Below are positions 6,888 to 15,623 of a stretch of 28,721 nt of DNA, one piece after another. Below the pieces are notes generated by a model. That model was given only the letters and a program-made list of their open reading frames with translations. It was not told the origin of the DNA and searched no databases. A program made the position numbers and the translations under genes. Within the stretch, counting starts at the first letter, position 1. Each line of letters opens with the position of its first letter. The DNA lies in contig CALDWI010000034.1 in the NCBI GenBank assembly GCA_937923795.1, positions 1-28,721 of the forward strand, read 5' to 3'. Source of the DNA: an uncultured Collinsella sp. Lineage in GTDB: Bacteria; Actinomycetota; Coriobacteriia; Coriobacteriales; Coriobacteriaceae.

Positions 6888-8663
6888 ATGGAGCAACTCA
6901 TCGCCACCATCGAAAAGGGCCAGCCCTTTTTCAACGCGATCGCCCGCAACAAGTACCTCAAGGCGATCCGCGACGGCTTTATCTCCGTCATCCCCATCAT
7001 CATCTTCTCGTCCATCTTCTGCCTGGTAGCCTCGGTCCCCAACATCTGGGGTTTCTACTGGCCTGATGACATCAACAACGCCCTGTGGAAGTGCTACAAC
7101 TACTCCATGGGCATCCTGGCCATCGCCTGCGCCGCCACCACGGCCAAGCACTTCGCCGACGCTCAGAACCGCGATCTGCCCAAGAACAACCAGATCAACT
7201 TCATCTCGTGCATGTGCGCGGCCATCATCGGCTTCTTGCTCCTTTCGAGCGACACCATCGCCACGGACGCCGCCAGCGGTTTCAACACCACCTACCTTGG
7301 TTCCAAGGGCCTGCTGACCGCTTTCATCGCTGCGTTTGTGACTGGCATCATCTACAAGTTCTTCATTAAGCGCAACATCACCGTCAAGATGCCCGAGCAG
7401 GTTCCGCCCAACATCTCGCAGACCTTTAAGGACATCATCCCCTTCTCCGTCTGCATCACCGTCTTTTGGGTTTTTGACATCGTCTTCCGCGCTGCTTTTG
7501 GCTTCTGCTTTGCCCAGGGTGTCATCCAGGTGTTCCAGCCCCTGTTCACCGCTGCCGATGGCTATATCGGCCTCGCTGTGATCTACGGCGCTATGAGCCT
7601 CTTCTGGTTCGTGGGCGTCCACGGCCCCTCGATCGTCGAGCCCGCCATCGCCGCCGCCCTCGTTGCCAACATGACCGACAACCTGGCTGCGTTCCAGGCC
7701 GGCCAGCACGCTTCCGCTGTCCTGACCCAGGGTGCCCAGTACTTCGTCGTCTGCATGGGCGGCACCGGCGCCACGCTCGTCCTGGTCTTTATGTTCTGCT
7801 TCCTGGCCAAGTCTCAGGAGATGCGCGCCGTCGGTAAGGCCGCCATCGTCCCCGTCTGCTTTGCCGTCAACGAGCCGCTGCTGTTCGCCGCGCCCATCGT
7901 GCTCAACCCCGTCTTCTTTGTCCCGTTTGTCTTTGCCCCGATCGCCAACATCTGGATCCTCAAGATCTTTATCGACTTCTTGGGCATGAACGGCTTTATG
8001 TACACCCTGCCTTGGACCGTCCCCGGCCCCATCGGCACCATCATGGGCCTGGGCTTCCAGCCGCTCGCTTTTGTGATGCTCGCCCTTATCCTGGTCGTCG
8101 ACTTCGTTCTGTACTACCCGTTCTTCCGTGCCTACGACGCCCAGAAGTGCGCCGAGGAGGCCGAGATCTCCCAGGAGGAGCTCGCCGCCAAGAACGCCGA
8201 GAAGGCCGCCAAGCTCAACGATGCCTTCCAGGGCAAGGCTGACGCCAAGAGCGTTGCCGCCGGCGCTGCTGCCGAGGCCGTGAAGGCCGACTCCCCCGCC
8301 GCTTCCGCAGCACCCGCTGCCGAGACAACGACCGCCAGCGACCTCAACGGCAAGCGCGTGCTCGTGCTCTGCCAGGGCGGCGGAACCTCGGGCCTGCTCG
8401 CCAACGCTCTGGCCAAGGCCGCCAAGGAGCGCGGCATTAACCTCGAGACCGCTGCCGAGGCCTATGGCAACCACGTGGACATGCTCCCCGACTTTGACCT
8501 GGTCGTCCTGGCCCCGCAGGCCGCAAGCTACCTGGCCGACCTGCAGAAGGACTGTGAGCGCGTGGGCAACAAGTGCGTCGCCTGCCGTGGCAAGCAGTAC
8601 ATCGAGCTCTCCCAGAACGGCGACAAGTCTCTCGCCTTCGTGAGTGAGCAACTTTCGAAGTAA
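6888..8663 (+). CDS. lacE: PTS lactose-type EIICB permease, module 1
   Basis: A 591-residue fusion of a membrane EIIC domain (about 1-430) and a cytoplasmic EIIB domain (about 490-591), the normal LacE order and size. EIIC has some ten hydrophobic segments and the family motifs VHGPS (after residue 240) and AVNEPLLF (near 325-335), whose His and Glu line the sugar site in related ChbC transporters. EIIB carries VLVLCQGGGTSG with the phosphocysteine Cys495. The linker (about 435-485) is Ala/Glu-rich. The ribosome site AGGAG lies 7 nt before the ATG. It is the first gene of the pair with lacG1. It has no EIIA domain and must use LacF. The exact sugar is uncertain: lactose, another beta-galactoside or possibly an aryl- or cello-type disaccharide. 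Confidence 0.88.
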   Translation: MEQLIATIEKGQPFFNAIARNKYLKAIRDGFISVIPIIIFSSIFCLVASVPNIWGFYWPDDINNALWKCYNYSMGILAIACAATTAKHFADAQNRDLPKNNQINFISCMCAAIIGFLLLSSDTIATDAASGFNTTYLGSKGLLTAFIAAFVTGIIYKFFIKRNITVKMPEQVPPNISQTFKDIIPFSVCITVFWVFDIVFRAAFGFCFAQGVIQVFQPLFTAADGYIGLAVIYGAMSLFWFVGVHGPSIVEPAIAAALVANMTDNLAAFQAGQHASAVLTQGAQYFVVCMGGTGATLVLVFMFCFLAKSQEMRAVGKAAIVPVCFAVNEPLLFAAPIVLNPVFFVPFVFAPIANIWILKIFIDFLGMNGFMYTLPWTVPGPIGTIMGLGFQPLAFVMLALILVVDFVLYYPFFRAYDAQKCAEEAEISQEELAAKNAEKAAKLNDAFQGKADAKSVAAGAAAEAVKADSPAASAAPAAETTTASDLNGKRVLVLCQGGGTSGLLANALAKAAKERGINLETAAEAYGNHVDMLPDFDLVVLAPQAASYLADLQKDCERVGNKCVACRGKQYIELSQNGDKSLAFVSEQLSK

Positions 8664-8672
8664 GTAACGCCC

Positions 8673-8706
8673 AGGGCCAGCCGACCATCCAAGACCGGCT
8701 GGCCCT
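8673..8706 (+). promoter_or_regulatory. Intercistronic hairpin lacE1-lacG1
   Basis: A perfect 11-bp stem (8673-8683 with 8696-8706) with a 12-nt loop, starting 10 bp after the lacE1 stop and ending 23 bp before lacG1. There is no real T-run. Comparable hairpins occur at the same place in modules 2 and 3, so it may set relative expression by mRNA processing or partial termination. Confidence 0.55.
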
Positions 8707-8729
8707 TCGATTTAGACGATTGGATCATC

Positions 8730-10169
8730 ATGTCCGTTAATCCTGCTAGCGTCACCAACCCGCCCGCGCAGTTTCCCGAGGACTTTGTCTTTGGCGGCGC
8801 CACCGCTGCCTACCAGGTAGAGGGCGAGACCCGCACTCACGGTAAGGGCAAGGTTGCCTGGGACGACTTTCTGGAGGCCCAGGGGCGCTTCTCCCCCGAT
8901 CCCGCTTCGGACTTCTACAACCAGTACCCCGTCGACCTGGAGCTGTGCGAGGAGTTCGGCATCAACGGCATTCGCCTCTCCATCGCCTGGAGCCGCATCT
9001 TCCCCAACGGCACCGGCGAAATCAACCCCGAGGGCGTCCAGTTCTACCACGATCTCTTCGCCGAGTGCCACAAGCACCACGTTGAGCCGTTCGTCACGCT
9101 GCATCACTTTGACACGCCGCTTCCCCTCTTTGAGAAGGGCGACTTCCTCAACCGCGAGACCATCGACGCCTTTGTGGACTTTGCCACCTTCTGCTTTAAG
9201 GAGTACGCCGACCAGGTGACCTACTGGTTCACCTTTAACGAGATCTGGGCCGACGCCTCCAACACCTACATCGAGGGCACCTTCCCCGGTGGCGTCAAGG
9301 CGCATCTGGCCGAGGCCTTCCAGTGCGAGCACAACATGATGCTCGCCCACGCCAAGGCCGTGCTGGCCTTCCACAACGGCGGCTTTAAGGGCAAAATCGG
9401 CGTCATCCAGTCGCTGGAGTTTAAGTACCCGCTCAACGAGAACGACCCCGCCGACATCAAAGCCGCCAACAACGAGCACGTGCTGCAAAACCAGTTTTTG
9501 CTCGACGCGACGTTCCGCGGCGAGTATGCCCCCGACACCCTCGAGTGCGCCAACCGCCTGGCTGCCGTCTCGGGCGGCACCATCGAGATCTTGGACGAGG
9601 ACCTCGAGATTATGCGCGAGGCAGCGCTCTACAACGACTACCTGGGCGTTAACAACTACCAGTGCCGCTTCTTGAAGGCTTACGATGGCGAGAACGACCT
9701 GCACCACAACGGTACGGGCGAGAAGGGCACCGGCCGCTGGCGCGTTAAGGGTATTGGCGAGCATGTGAACAAGCCTGGTATCCCCACCACCGACTGGGAC
9801 TGGATCATCTATCCCGAGGGCCTGTTCGATCTGCTCGTCTACATTAAGCAGCGCTACCCCAACTACAAGCAGATCTTCATCACCGAGAACGGCATGGGCT
9901 ACAAGGACCCCTACAAGGACGGTTTTGTGGACGACCAGCCGCGCATCGACTACATCGAGCAGCACCTACGTTGGTTGCTCAAGGCCATGGAGGCGGGCGT
10001 CAACGTGGGCGGCTACTTCCTGTGGAGCCTGCAGGATCAGTTCTCCTGGACCAATGGCTACAACAAGCGTTACGGCTTCTTCTACGTTGACTTTGAAACC
10101 CAGAAGCGCACGCCCAAGGCAAGCGCATACTGGTATAAGCACGTGGCGCAGACCCGTCGTCTGGACTAG
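8730..10169 (+). CDS. lacG: 6-phospho-beta-galactosidase (GH1), module 1
   Basis: A 479-residue GH1 (beta/alpha)8 glycosidase that hydrolyses phosphorylated beta-galactosides, such as lactose-6-phosphate, in the cytoplasm. Acid/base Glu171 lies in FTFNE and nucleophile Glu386 in ITENG. The block SWTNGYNKRY (439-448) gives Ser439, Lys446 and Tyr448, the trio that holds the 6-phosphate in LacG. This supports a phospho-glycosidase rather than a plain beta-glucosidase. It lies 66 bp after lacE1 on the same transcript, with only a weak ribosome site. It closely resembles the module 3 enzyme (shared GATAAYQVEGETRTHGKGK). 6-Phospho-beta-glucosidase activity cannot be ruled out from sequence alone. 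Confidence 0.87.
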   Translation: MSVNPASVTNPPAQFPEDFVFGGATAAYQVEGETRTHGKGKVAWDDFLEAQGRFSPDPASDFYNQYPVDLELCEEFGINGIRLSIAWSRIFPNGTGEINPEGVQFYHDLFAECHKHHVEPFVTLHHFDTPLPLFEKGDFLNRETIDAFVDFATFCFKEYADQVTYWFTFNEIWADASNTYIEGTFPGGVKAHLAEAFQCEHNMMLAHAKAVLAFHNGGFKGKIGVIQSLEFKYPLNENDPADIKAANNEHVLQNQFLLDATFRGEYAPDTLECANRLAAVSGGTIEILDEDLEIMREAALYNDYLGVNNYQCRFLKAYDGENDLHHNGTGEKGTGRWRVKGIGEHVNKPGIPTTDWDWIIYPEGLFDLLVYIKQRYPNYKQIFITENGMGYKDPYKDGFVDDQPRIDYIEQHLRWLLKAMEAGVNVGGYFLWSLQDQFSWTNGYNKRYGFFYVDFETQKRTPKASAYWYKHVAQTRRLD

Positions 10170-10230
10170 CGGCTTGCGACGAACGGTTGGCGGAATTGCA
10201 CCGCCCACATAACCTGTCCCCATTTCTCAG

Positions 10231-10280
10231 CCGGGGGCGGCACGTCACACGGCGCGCCGCCCCCGGTCTTTTTGTTTTTG
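10231..10280 (+). terminator. Terminator of module 1
   Basis: A 10-bp GC stem (10231-10240 with 10257-10266) is followed by TCTTTTTGTTTTT. The same tail follows the terminator of module 3 at 20223, and each is followed within 25-40 bp by a palindrome array. Confidence 0.88.
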
Positions 10281-10300
10281 GGCTGGTCGGGAGCCGTTTG

Positions 10301-10436
10301 TCTCGATCTGTAACATCTAGCCGAGTTTTTTGGTCCTAGCTGTTACAGATTGAGACGAACAGGATTGCTCTTTCCGAAGAATCTAAATCTGTAACACGTA
10401 GCCCGCTTTTGACCGTCTACCTGTTACAAATCGAGA
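10301..10436. repeat. Palindrome array 1 (2 units)
   Basis: Units 10301-10355 (class A) and 10382-10436 (class B), each exactly 55 bp. Each has outer arms like TCTCAATCTGTAACA and TGTTACAGATCGAGA around a 25-bp centre. The starts are 81 bp apart. It lies between the convergent ends of lacG1 and the module 2 regulator. Flanking GTTTGTCTC / GAGACGAAC extends the stem of the first unit to about 20 bp. Confidence 0.85.
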
Positions 10437-10451
10437 CAAACGGAGTAGGAC

Positions 10452-11480
10452 CTAACCCCGTATGTCCCTAACAGTCGAGCGTTCGACCAGCGTACTCGGC
10501 ACATGAATCGCCTCGATAGACGAGCTCTCTCCAATCGCCGCCTCAAACGCAAGCTTACCGACACCGCGCAAATCAAATCGCAGCGTCGTCAGCCGATTGT
10601 GAGGAACAAGTCCCTCGAGTGCGTCGTCGATACCAACCACGCTCACGTCGTCGGGCACGGACAGGCCCGCGTTCTTGAGCGCGGCGATAACGCCCAGCGC
10701 CATCTGGTCATTTGCCGCAAGCACGGCAGTCGGCGCCTGCGACCCGCCGGCAAGCACCTCGGCCGCAATCCGCTCGCCCATGGCGTACCCACTGTCCGCA
10801 CTCCAATCGCCACGCAGCATCGGAGCGGCATCGACATGAGCACGACCCAGCGTATCGCGCCAACCGGCCTCACGAAAACGCGAGGAAATCGAGTTTTCCG
10901 GACCCGCCACAAACCGCATATTCGAGTGACCATGTTCCAGCAGATAATTGGTCAACAGCTCGCACGAACCATACTGGTCGGAGTCGATCGTCGTGCAGCG
11001 CGGATGCGCATACATGGACAGGATGACCGTTCGCACTCCCGGCTGGGGAACAAACTCCTCAAAATCGGGAGCCATGCGGTTCATGTTGAGAATCATGCCG
11101 TCGACGGGTCGCTCGACCATGCGGCGCGAGGCATCGGCAAGTGTATAGGGCTTGTCGCCGCCCATCTCGATCATAGTGACGGCAAAATCGTGCTCGCGCG
11201 CCGCTTGCATGATACCCTCGAGCGTCGCCAGGTTACCGACACGTGTGATGTTGTACATGCACAGGCCAATAGAACGATACGACCCGCCGCGCAACGCCGC
11301 TCCAGCAAAATTGGGACGAAAGCCCAGCTCTTCCATGGCGGCCAGCACACGCTTGCGCGTCTTTTCCGTCACGTTGGGCATACCGTTGACCACGCGAGAC
11401 ACAGTCTGGCGGCTCACGCCAGCGAGCGCCGCAACCTCTGCCGCGCTCGCCGAACGACCATTCCTTGTCTGCTGATCCAT
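10452..11480 (-). CDS. LacI-family regulator of module 2
   Basis: LacI/GalR repressor, about 342 residues from the Met at 11480. The helix-turn-helix AAEVAALAGVSRQTVSRVV is followed by a hinge FRPNFAGAALRGG and the sugar-binding domain with AANDQMALGV and VVGIDDA. The open frame extends to 11537, but that Met abuts an operator and lacks a ribosome site. A GTG at 11489 is also possible, so the start is uncertain by up to 19 codons. It diverges from lacG2 over a region with three operator-like sites of the same sequence class, suggesting control of itself and of lacG2-lacE2. It is a clear paralogue of the module 1 regulator. Confidence 0.83.
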   Translation of the reverse strand: MDQQTRNGRSASAAEVAALAGVSRQTVSRVVNGMPNVTEKTRKRVLAAMEELGFRPNFAGAALRGGSYRSIGLCMYNITRVGNLATLEGIMQAAREHDFAVTMIEMGGDKPYTLADASRRMVERPVDGMILNMNRMAPDFEEFVPQPGVRTVILSMYAHPRCTTIDSDQYGSCELLTNYLLEHGHSNMRFVAGPENSISSRFREAGWRDTLGRAHVDAAPMLRGDWSADSGYAMGERIAAEVLAGGSQAPTAVLAANDQMALGVIAALKNAGLSVPDDVSVVGIDDALEGLVPHNRLTTLRFDLRGVGKLAFEAAIGESSSIEAIHVPSTLVERSTVRDIRG

Positions 11481-11539
11481 GCCTTCCACGCTAACCTGCT
11501 TCCCAACTATTCCCCGCGCCCATGGCGCATCGTACATAC

Positions 11540-11557
11540 ATTGATAACGTGCTCATG
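11540..11557. promoter_or_regulatory. LacI-type operator 2a
   Basis: ATTGATAACGTGCTCATG is centred on CG at 11548/11549 and differs from operator 2c at few positions. Its place next to the upstream end of the regulator frame suggests autoregulation. Confidence 0.5.
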
Positions 11558-11602
11558 ATACCCGAGCCATATACCACAACATGAAAACTTCTGTCAATCA
11601 AA

Positions 11603-11632
11603 ACCGCTTACCGAACAAATACAACCGTTCGC
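11603..11632 (+). promoter_or_regulatory. 21-bp-period direct-repeat site, module 2
   Basis: ACCGCTTAC (11603-11611) and ACCGTTCGC (11624-11632) start 21 bp apart. The spacer contains GAACAAATA, which also precedes the site at lacA. One of the five-member set. Confidence 0.45.
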
Positions 11633-11671
11633 GGCTGTTTGAAGTTGTTTTGTTTCTATACATCCCAGCCG

Positions 11672-11689
11672 GATGTTAACGTGCTCATT
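11672..11689. promoter_or_regulatory. LacI-type operator 2b
   Basis: GATGTTAACGTGCTCATT is centred on CG at 11680/11681, 22 bp (two helical turns) before operator 2c, so two dimers could lie on one DNA face. Confidence 0.6.
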
Positions 11690-11693
11690 GTCA

Positions 11694-11711
11694 AATGTTC
11701 ACGTGCTCATT
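11694..11711. promoter_or_regulatory. LacI-type operator 2c
   Basis: AATGTTCACGTGCTCATT is centred on CG at 11702/11703, 113 bp before lacG2. It shares the half-site GTGCTCAT with 2a and 2b; this half-site is not found at modules 1 or 3. Confidence 0.6.
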
Positions 11712-11824
11712 TTGGTTCTAATCATTTTAAGATAGTGTTTATCGGGCTTTTTCACCGCTGAACGCTAACCAGGGAGCCTCCTGAGCGCAAACGCACAATA
11801 TCGAACAGCGAGACGAGAGGGTGT

Positions 11825-13273
11825 ATGCATATGTCTTTGCTAAACCGCGTACAGCAGCTGCCGAAGGGCTTTGTTTGGGGCGCCGCAACCGCCGCGTACC
11901 AAACGGAAGGTTCCACGAAGGTGGCAGGCAAGGGTAAGACCATGTGGGACGATTACCTTGTCGCCCAGGGTCGCTTTTTGCCCGACCCGGCCAGTGATTT
12001 CTACAACCGCTACGAGGAGGATATCCGCCTTTCTGCCGAACATGGACTCAACGCCATTCGTGTGTCCATCGCCTGGACCCGCATCTTCCCCAACGGCGAC
12101 GATGCCGAACCCCTCGCCGAGGGCGTTAAGCACTACCACGAGCTGTTCGCCTGCTGCAAAAAGTATGGCGTCGAGCCCTATGTGTCCCTGCATCACTTTG
12201 ACTCCCCCGCCGCCCTGTTCAACCAGGGCGACTGGCTCAACCGCAAGACCGTCGACGCCTATGTGCGCTATGCCGAGTTCTGCTTCCGCGAGTTCCGCGA
12301 GGTCAAGAATTGGTTCACCATCAACGAGCTCATCAGCCTCTCGCACTCCCAATACATCCAAGGCAACTTCCCGCCCAACCATCACTTTGATGTGACGAGC
12401 GGCATCCAGAGCCAGCACAACGAGCTCGTTGCCCACGCCCGCGCCGTCAACCTGTATAAGGATCTTGACGAGACCGAGCACCTGGGCGGACGCATTGGCA
12501 TGGTCAACGTCCTGACGCCGGCATATCCTGCCACCGACTCGCCCGCCGACCAGCACGCCGCCGACCTGTACAACGCCTTCTACACCGACTTCATCATGGA
12601 CGGCGCCTTCCTGGGTCACTACTCCGCGCGCACCCTCTCACTCATCAACGAGATTCTGCGTGCCAACAACGCCACACTTACGGTTGAGGACAGCGACATG
12701 GAGGAGCTCGCCAAGGCGGCGCCCCGCAACGATATGTTCGGCCTCAACTACTATCAGTCGGCGTTTATCGCCGCCTACGATGGCGAGTCAACCAACAGCT
12801 TTAACGGCACCGGAGACAAGGGCACCTCGTGCTTTAAGTTTAAGGGCGTCGGGCAGCAGGTCGATATGCCGGGTATCCCCACCACCGACTGGGATTGGCT
12901 CATCTACCCGCAAGGCCTCTACGACACGCTCAAGCACATCAGCGCCACCTATCCCAACCTCCCCGTCATCTATATCACCGAAAACGGCCTGGGCCACAAG
13001 GACCCCGAGCCCGACGCAAACGGCATCGTCGCCGATCCCGAGCGCATCGACTTTGTCGACCAGCACATGGAGAAGGTGCTCCAGGCGCGCGCCGAGGGCG
13101 TCGACGTCCAGGGCTACTTTATCTGGAGCCTGCAGGACCAGTTCTCGTGGGCCAATGGCTATAACAAGCGCTACGGCCTGTTCTACATCGACTTCGACAC
13201 GCAAAAACGCTACATCAAGCAGTCGGCACTCTGGTACAAGGAGCTCGCCGACACTATGGCGGACGCGCAGTAG
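11825..13273 (+). CDS. lacG: 6-phospho-beta-galactosidase (GH1), module 2
   Basis: A 482-residue GH1 enzyme with the same phospho-galactosidase layout: acid/base Glu168 (FTINE), nucleophile Glu386 (ITENG), and Ser441, Lys448 and Tyr450 in SWANGYNKRY for the sugar phosphate. It is the most divergent of the three LacG copies, for example GSTKVAGKGK where the others have GETRTHGKGK, and NFPPNHHFD in the region after the acid/base. It may therefore prefer a different aglycone. The start at 11825 follows GAGAGGG closely; a second ATG at 11831 is equally acceptable by spacing. It comes first in its transcript, before lacE2, the reverse of modules 1 and 3. Confidence 0.86.
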   Translation: MHMSLLNRVQQLPKGFVWGAATAAYQTEGSTKVAGKGKTMWDDYLVAQGRFLPDPASDFYNRYEEDIRLSAEHGLNAIRVSIAWTRIFPNGDDAEPLAEGVKHYHELFACCKKYGVEPYVSLHHFDSPAALFNQGDWLNRKTVDAYVRYAEFCFREFREVKNWFTINELISLSHSQYIQGNFPPNHHFDVTSGIQSQHNELVAHARAVNLYKDLDETEHLGGRIGMVNVLTPAYPATDSPADQHAADLYNAFYTDFIMDGAFLGHYSARTLSLINEILRANNATLTVEDSDMEELAKAAPRNDMFGLNYYQSAFIAAYDGESTNSFNGTGDKGTSCFKFKGVGQQVDMPGIPTTDWDWLIYPQGLYDTLKHISATYPNLPVIYITENGLGHKDPEPDANGIVADPERIDFVDQHMEKVLQARAEGVDVQGYFIWSLQDQFSWANGYNKRYGLFYIDFDTQKRYIKQSALWYKELADTMADAQ

Positions 13274-13299
13274 CGCATCGCCTCGCTTTCCCCCGAGAA

Positions 13300-13336
13300 G
13301 GGAGCGGCCCTATGCGATACAAACCCAGCCGCTCCC
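13300..13336 (+). promoter_or_regulatory. Intercistronic hairpin lacG2-lacE2
   Basis: A perfect 9-bp stem (13300-13308 with 13328-13336) with a 19-nt loop in the 176-bp gap between the two genes. It is followed by pyrimidine-rich sequence but not a T-run. The rest of the gap holds only the lacE2 ribosome site. Confidence 0.5.
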
Positions 13337-13449
13337 CTCTCTCCCCCTGGGACCGGCCCCGCCTGCACCCGGGCTTTTAGCAAGCGGGAGACCATATAGG
13401 TTTTCAACGTCCATGCCATTAAGATTTCATGCAAAGAGGAGCGTGAACT

Positions 13450-15210
13450 ATGGAATCGATCGTTAAGTTCTTGGAGAAAGGTCAGCCGTACTTCGACAAG
13501 GTCTCTAAGAACATCTACCTTCAGGCCATTAAAGACGGCTTTTTGGCAGCAATGCCCATTATCCTGTCTTCTTCTGTCTTCCTGCTTATTTCGACCCTGC
13601 CGGGCGTTGTCGCCACGGTCGGCGGCTTTACGCTGCCCGACTGGTGGAACGTCGACGTCGTGAACTTCTGCAACAAGGTTTACAACTTCACGATGGGCGT
13701 CGTGGGCATCATGGTCGCCGGCACCACCGCAAGCGCGCTGACCGGCTCCAAGAACCGCCGCATGCCTGCCGGCAAGGCCATCAACGCCACGAGCACCATG
13801 GTCGCCGCCATGTGCGCTATGCTCATCTTGGCCGTTACCCAGACGAGTGCCAAGATCGACGGTGCCGACGTCTCGGTGTTCTTTACCGACAACATGGGCA
13901 CCAAGGGCCTGCTGAGCTCCTTTGTCGCCGCATTTGCCACGGTCAACATCTATGCCTTCTGCATTAAGCGAGACATCACCATCAAGCTGCCCAAAGAAGT
14001 CCCCGGCGCCATCGCCCAGAACTTCCGCGACATCTTCGCCTTCAGCTTCTCCATCCTGTTTGTCGCCGTCATCGACGTTATCTGCCGCACCTGCTTGGCC
14101 GTCCCGTTTGCCAACGTCATCTCCACGCTGGTGAGCCCGCTGTTCGCCGCTGCCGATTCCTACGCCGGCCTCGCCCTCATCTGGTTCATGATCCCGCTGT
14201 TCTGGTTCATGGGCATCCACGGCCCCTCGGTCGTTAAGCCTGCCCTCAACGCCGCGCTGTTTGGCAACATCACCACCAACCTCGCCACGCTGCAGGCCGG
14301 CGGTCACCCCGCCCTCGCCCTGACCGAAAACTTCGGTAACTACATCGGCGAACTCGGCGGCACCGGCGCCACGTTCATTGTCCCGATCATCTTCCTGCTC
14401 TTTATGCGCTCCAAGCAGCTCAAGGCCGTCGGCAAAGCCTCTGTCGTACCCGTGATGTTCGCCGTCAACGAGCCGCTGCTGTTCGCCGCGCCCATCATCC
14501 TCAACCCGTACTTCCTGATCCCGTTCCTGTTTGCCCCCGTGGCCAACGTCCTCATTGGTAAGTTCTTCATCGACTTTTTGGGTATGAACGGCTTTATCTA
14601 TGCCATGCCGTGGGCACTCCCCGGACCGATCGGCACCTTCATCGACACCAACTTCCAGCCGATCTCTCTGGTCCTGGCTGTCGTCCTGCTGGTCGTTGAC
14701 TTCTTGATCTACTACCCGTTCTGCAAGGCCTACGACAACGTCCTGTGCAAGCAGGAGGCCGAGACCCTGGCCGAAGAAGAGGCCGAGGAGACCAAGACCA
14801 TCAAGACCGCTGACGCCCCCGCCGTTGAGCCTCCTGTTGTCGAGACCGCTTCTGCCACTGAGGCCTCCGCAGCTCCGTCCGCCCTTAAGGGCAAGGATCT
14901 GAGGGTTCTGGTTCTGTGCGCTGGCGCCGGCACCTCTGCACTGCTCGCCAACGCGCTTAAGGAAGGCGCCGACGAGCTGGGCATCGACATTACCGCCAAC
15001 GCCGGTGCCTACGGCAGTCACTACGCCATCATGGACCAGTACAACGTCATCGTCCTGGCTCCGCAGGTTCGCACCTATTACAACGAAATGAAGGCCGACA
15101 CCGACCGCCTGGGCATCACGCTGCTGTCGCCCAAGGGCAAACAGTACATCGACCTCACTAAGGATCCCAAGGGTGCCGTCGCCTGGATCGAGGAAAACCT
15201 CGAGGCATAA
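13450..15210 (+). CDS. lacE: PTS lactose-type EIICB permease, module 2
   Basis: A 586-residue EIIC-EIIB fusion. EIIC shows IHGPSVVKP and AVNEPLLF motifs and about ten membrane segments. EIIB has VLVLCAGAGTSALLANAL with phosphocysteine Cys490. Compared with lacE1 it lacks the long Ala/Glu extension in the linker and has the AGAGTS loop shared with lacE3. RNIYLQAIKDGF-type N-terminal sequence is shared by copies 2, 3 and 4. The ribosome site AGAGGAG is about 8 nt before the ATG. It is paired with lacG2 and depends on LacF for phosphate. The substrate is probably a beta-galactoside; this is inferred from the pairing. Confidence 0.88.
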   Translation: MESIVKFLEKGQPYFDKVSKNIYLQAIKDGFLAAMPIILSSSVFLLISTLPGVVATVGGFTLPDWWNVDVVNFCNKVYNFTMGVVGIMVAGTTASALTGSKNRRMPAGKAINATSTMVAAMCAMLILAVTQTSAKIDGADVSVFFTDNMGTKGLLSSFVAAFATVNIYAFCIKRDITIKLPKEVPGAIAQNFRDIFAFSFSILFVAVIDVICRTCLAVPFANVISTLVSPLFAAADSYAGLALIWFMIPLFWFMGIHGPSVVKPALNAALFGNITTNLATLQAGGHPALALTENFGNYIGELGGTGATFIVPIIFLLFMRSKQLKAVGKASVVPVMFAVNEPLLFAAPIILNPYFLIPFLFAPVANVLIGKFFIDFLGMNGFIYAMPWALPGPIGTFIDTNFQPISLVLAVVLLVVDFLIYYPFCKAYDNVLCKQEAETLAEEEAEETKTIKTADAPAVEPPVVETASATEASAAPSALKGKDLRVLVLCAGAGTSALLANALKEGADELGIDITANAGAYGSHYAIMDQYNVIVLAPQVRTYYNEMKADTDRLGITLLSPKGKQYIDLTKDPKGAVAWIEENLEA

Positions 15211-15242
15211 GACGCTGACACCACCTGCCGCTCGCAGACAAT

Positions 15243-15286
15243 AAATGGCCCGTGCATCGATGTATGATGCGCGGGCCATTTTGTTT
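15243..15286 (+). terminator. Terminator of module 2
   Basis: A 10-bp stem (15243-15252 with 15272-15281) is stacked on an inner 5-bp stem (15254-15258 with 15266-15270), followed by TTTTGTTT. It lies 33 bp after the lacE2 stop and just before array 2. Confidence 0.85.
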
Positions 15287-15310
15287 AGACCGCACCCGTC
15301 CTCCTGTTCA

Positions 15311-15605
15311 TCTCAATCTGTAACATCTAGCCGAGTTTTTCGGTCCTAGCTGTTACAGATCGAGGTGAACGCACAGGCCAAGCCGAAAATCTCAATCTGT
15401 AACATGTAGACCGCTTTTGACCGCTTAGATGTTACAGATCGAGACAAACAGATGGGTCAATCCAATCAATCTAGATCTGTAACATCTGGCTGGTCATTTC
15501 ACCCCTAACTGTTACAGATCGAGACAAACGGAATAAGCCGGGCCGAATTGTCTAAATCTGTAACATCTAGCCGAGTTTTCGGGTCCCACCTGTTACAGAT
15601 TTAGA
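15311..15605. repeat. Palindrome array 2 (4 units)
   Basis: Four 55-bp units at 15311-15365, 15390-15444, 15470-15524 and 15551-15605, with starts 79, 80 and 81 bp apart. Centre classes are A, B, C, A. The arms CTGTAACA and TGTTACAG are invariant here. It fills the gap between the convergent ends of lacE2 and the module 3 regulator; the last unit ends 18 bp from that gene's stop codon. Confidence 0.88.
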
Positions 15606-15623
15606 CGAGCAGGCCGAGCACGT

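Noticed and set aside
15311..15605. CRISPR array
   Set aside because: The regular 80-bp period invites it, but units are 55-bp palindromes that differ in their centres, linkers resemble each other between arrays, and no cas gene is present.
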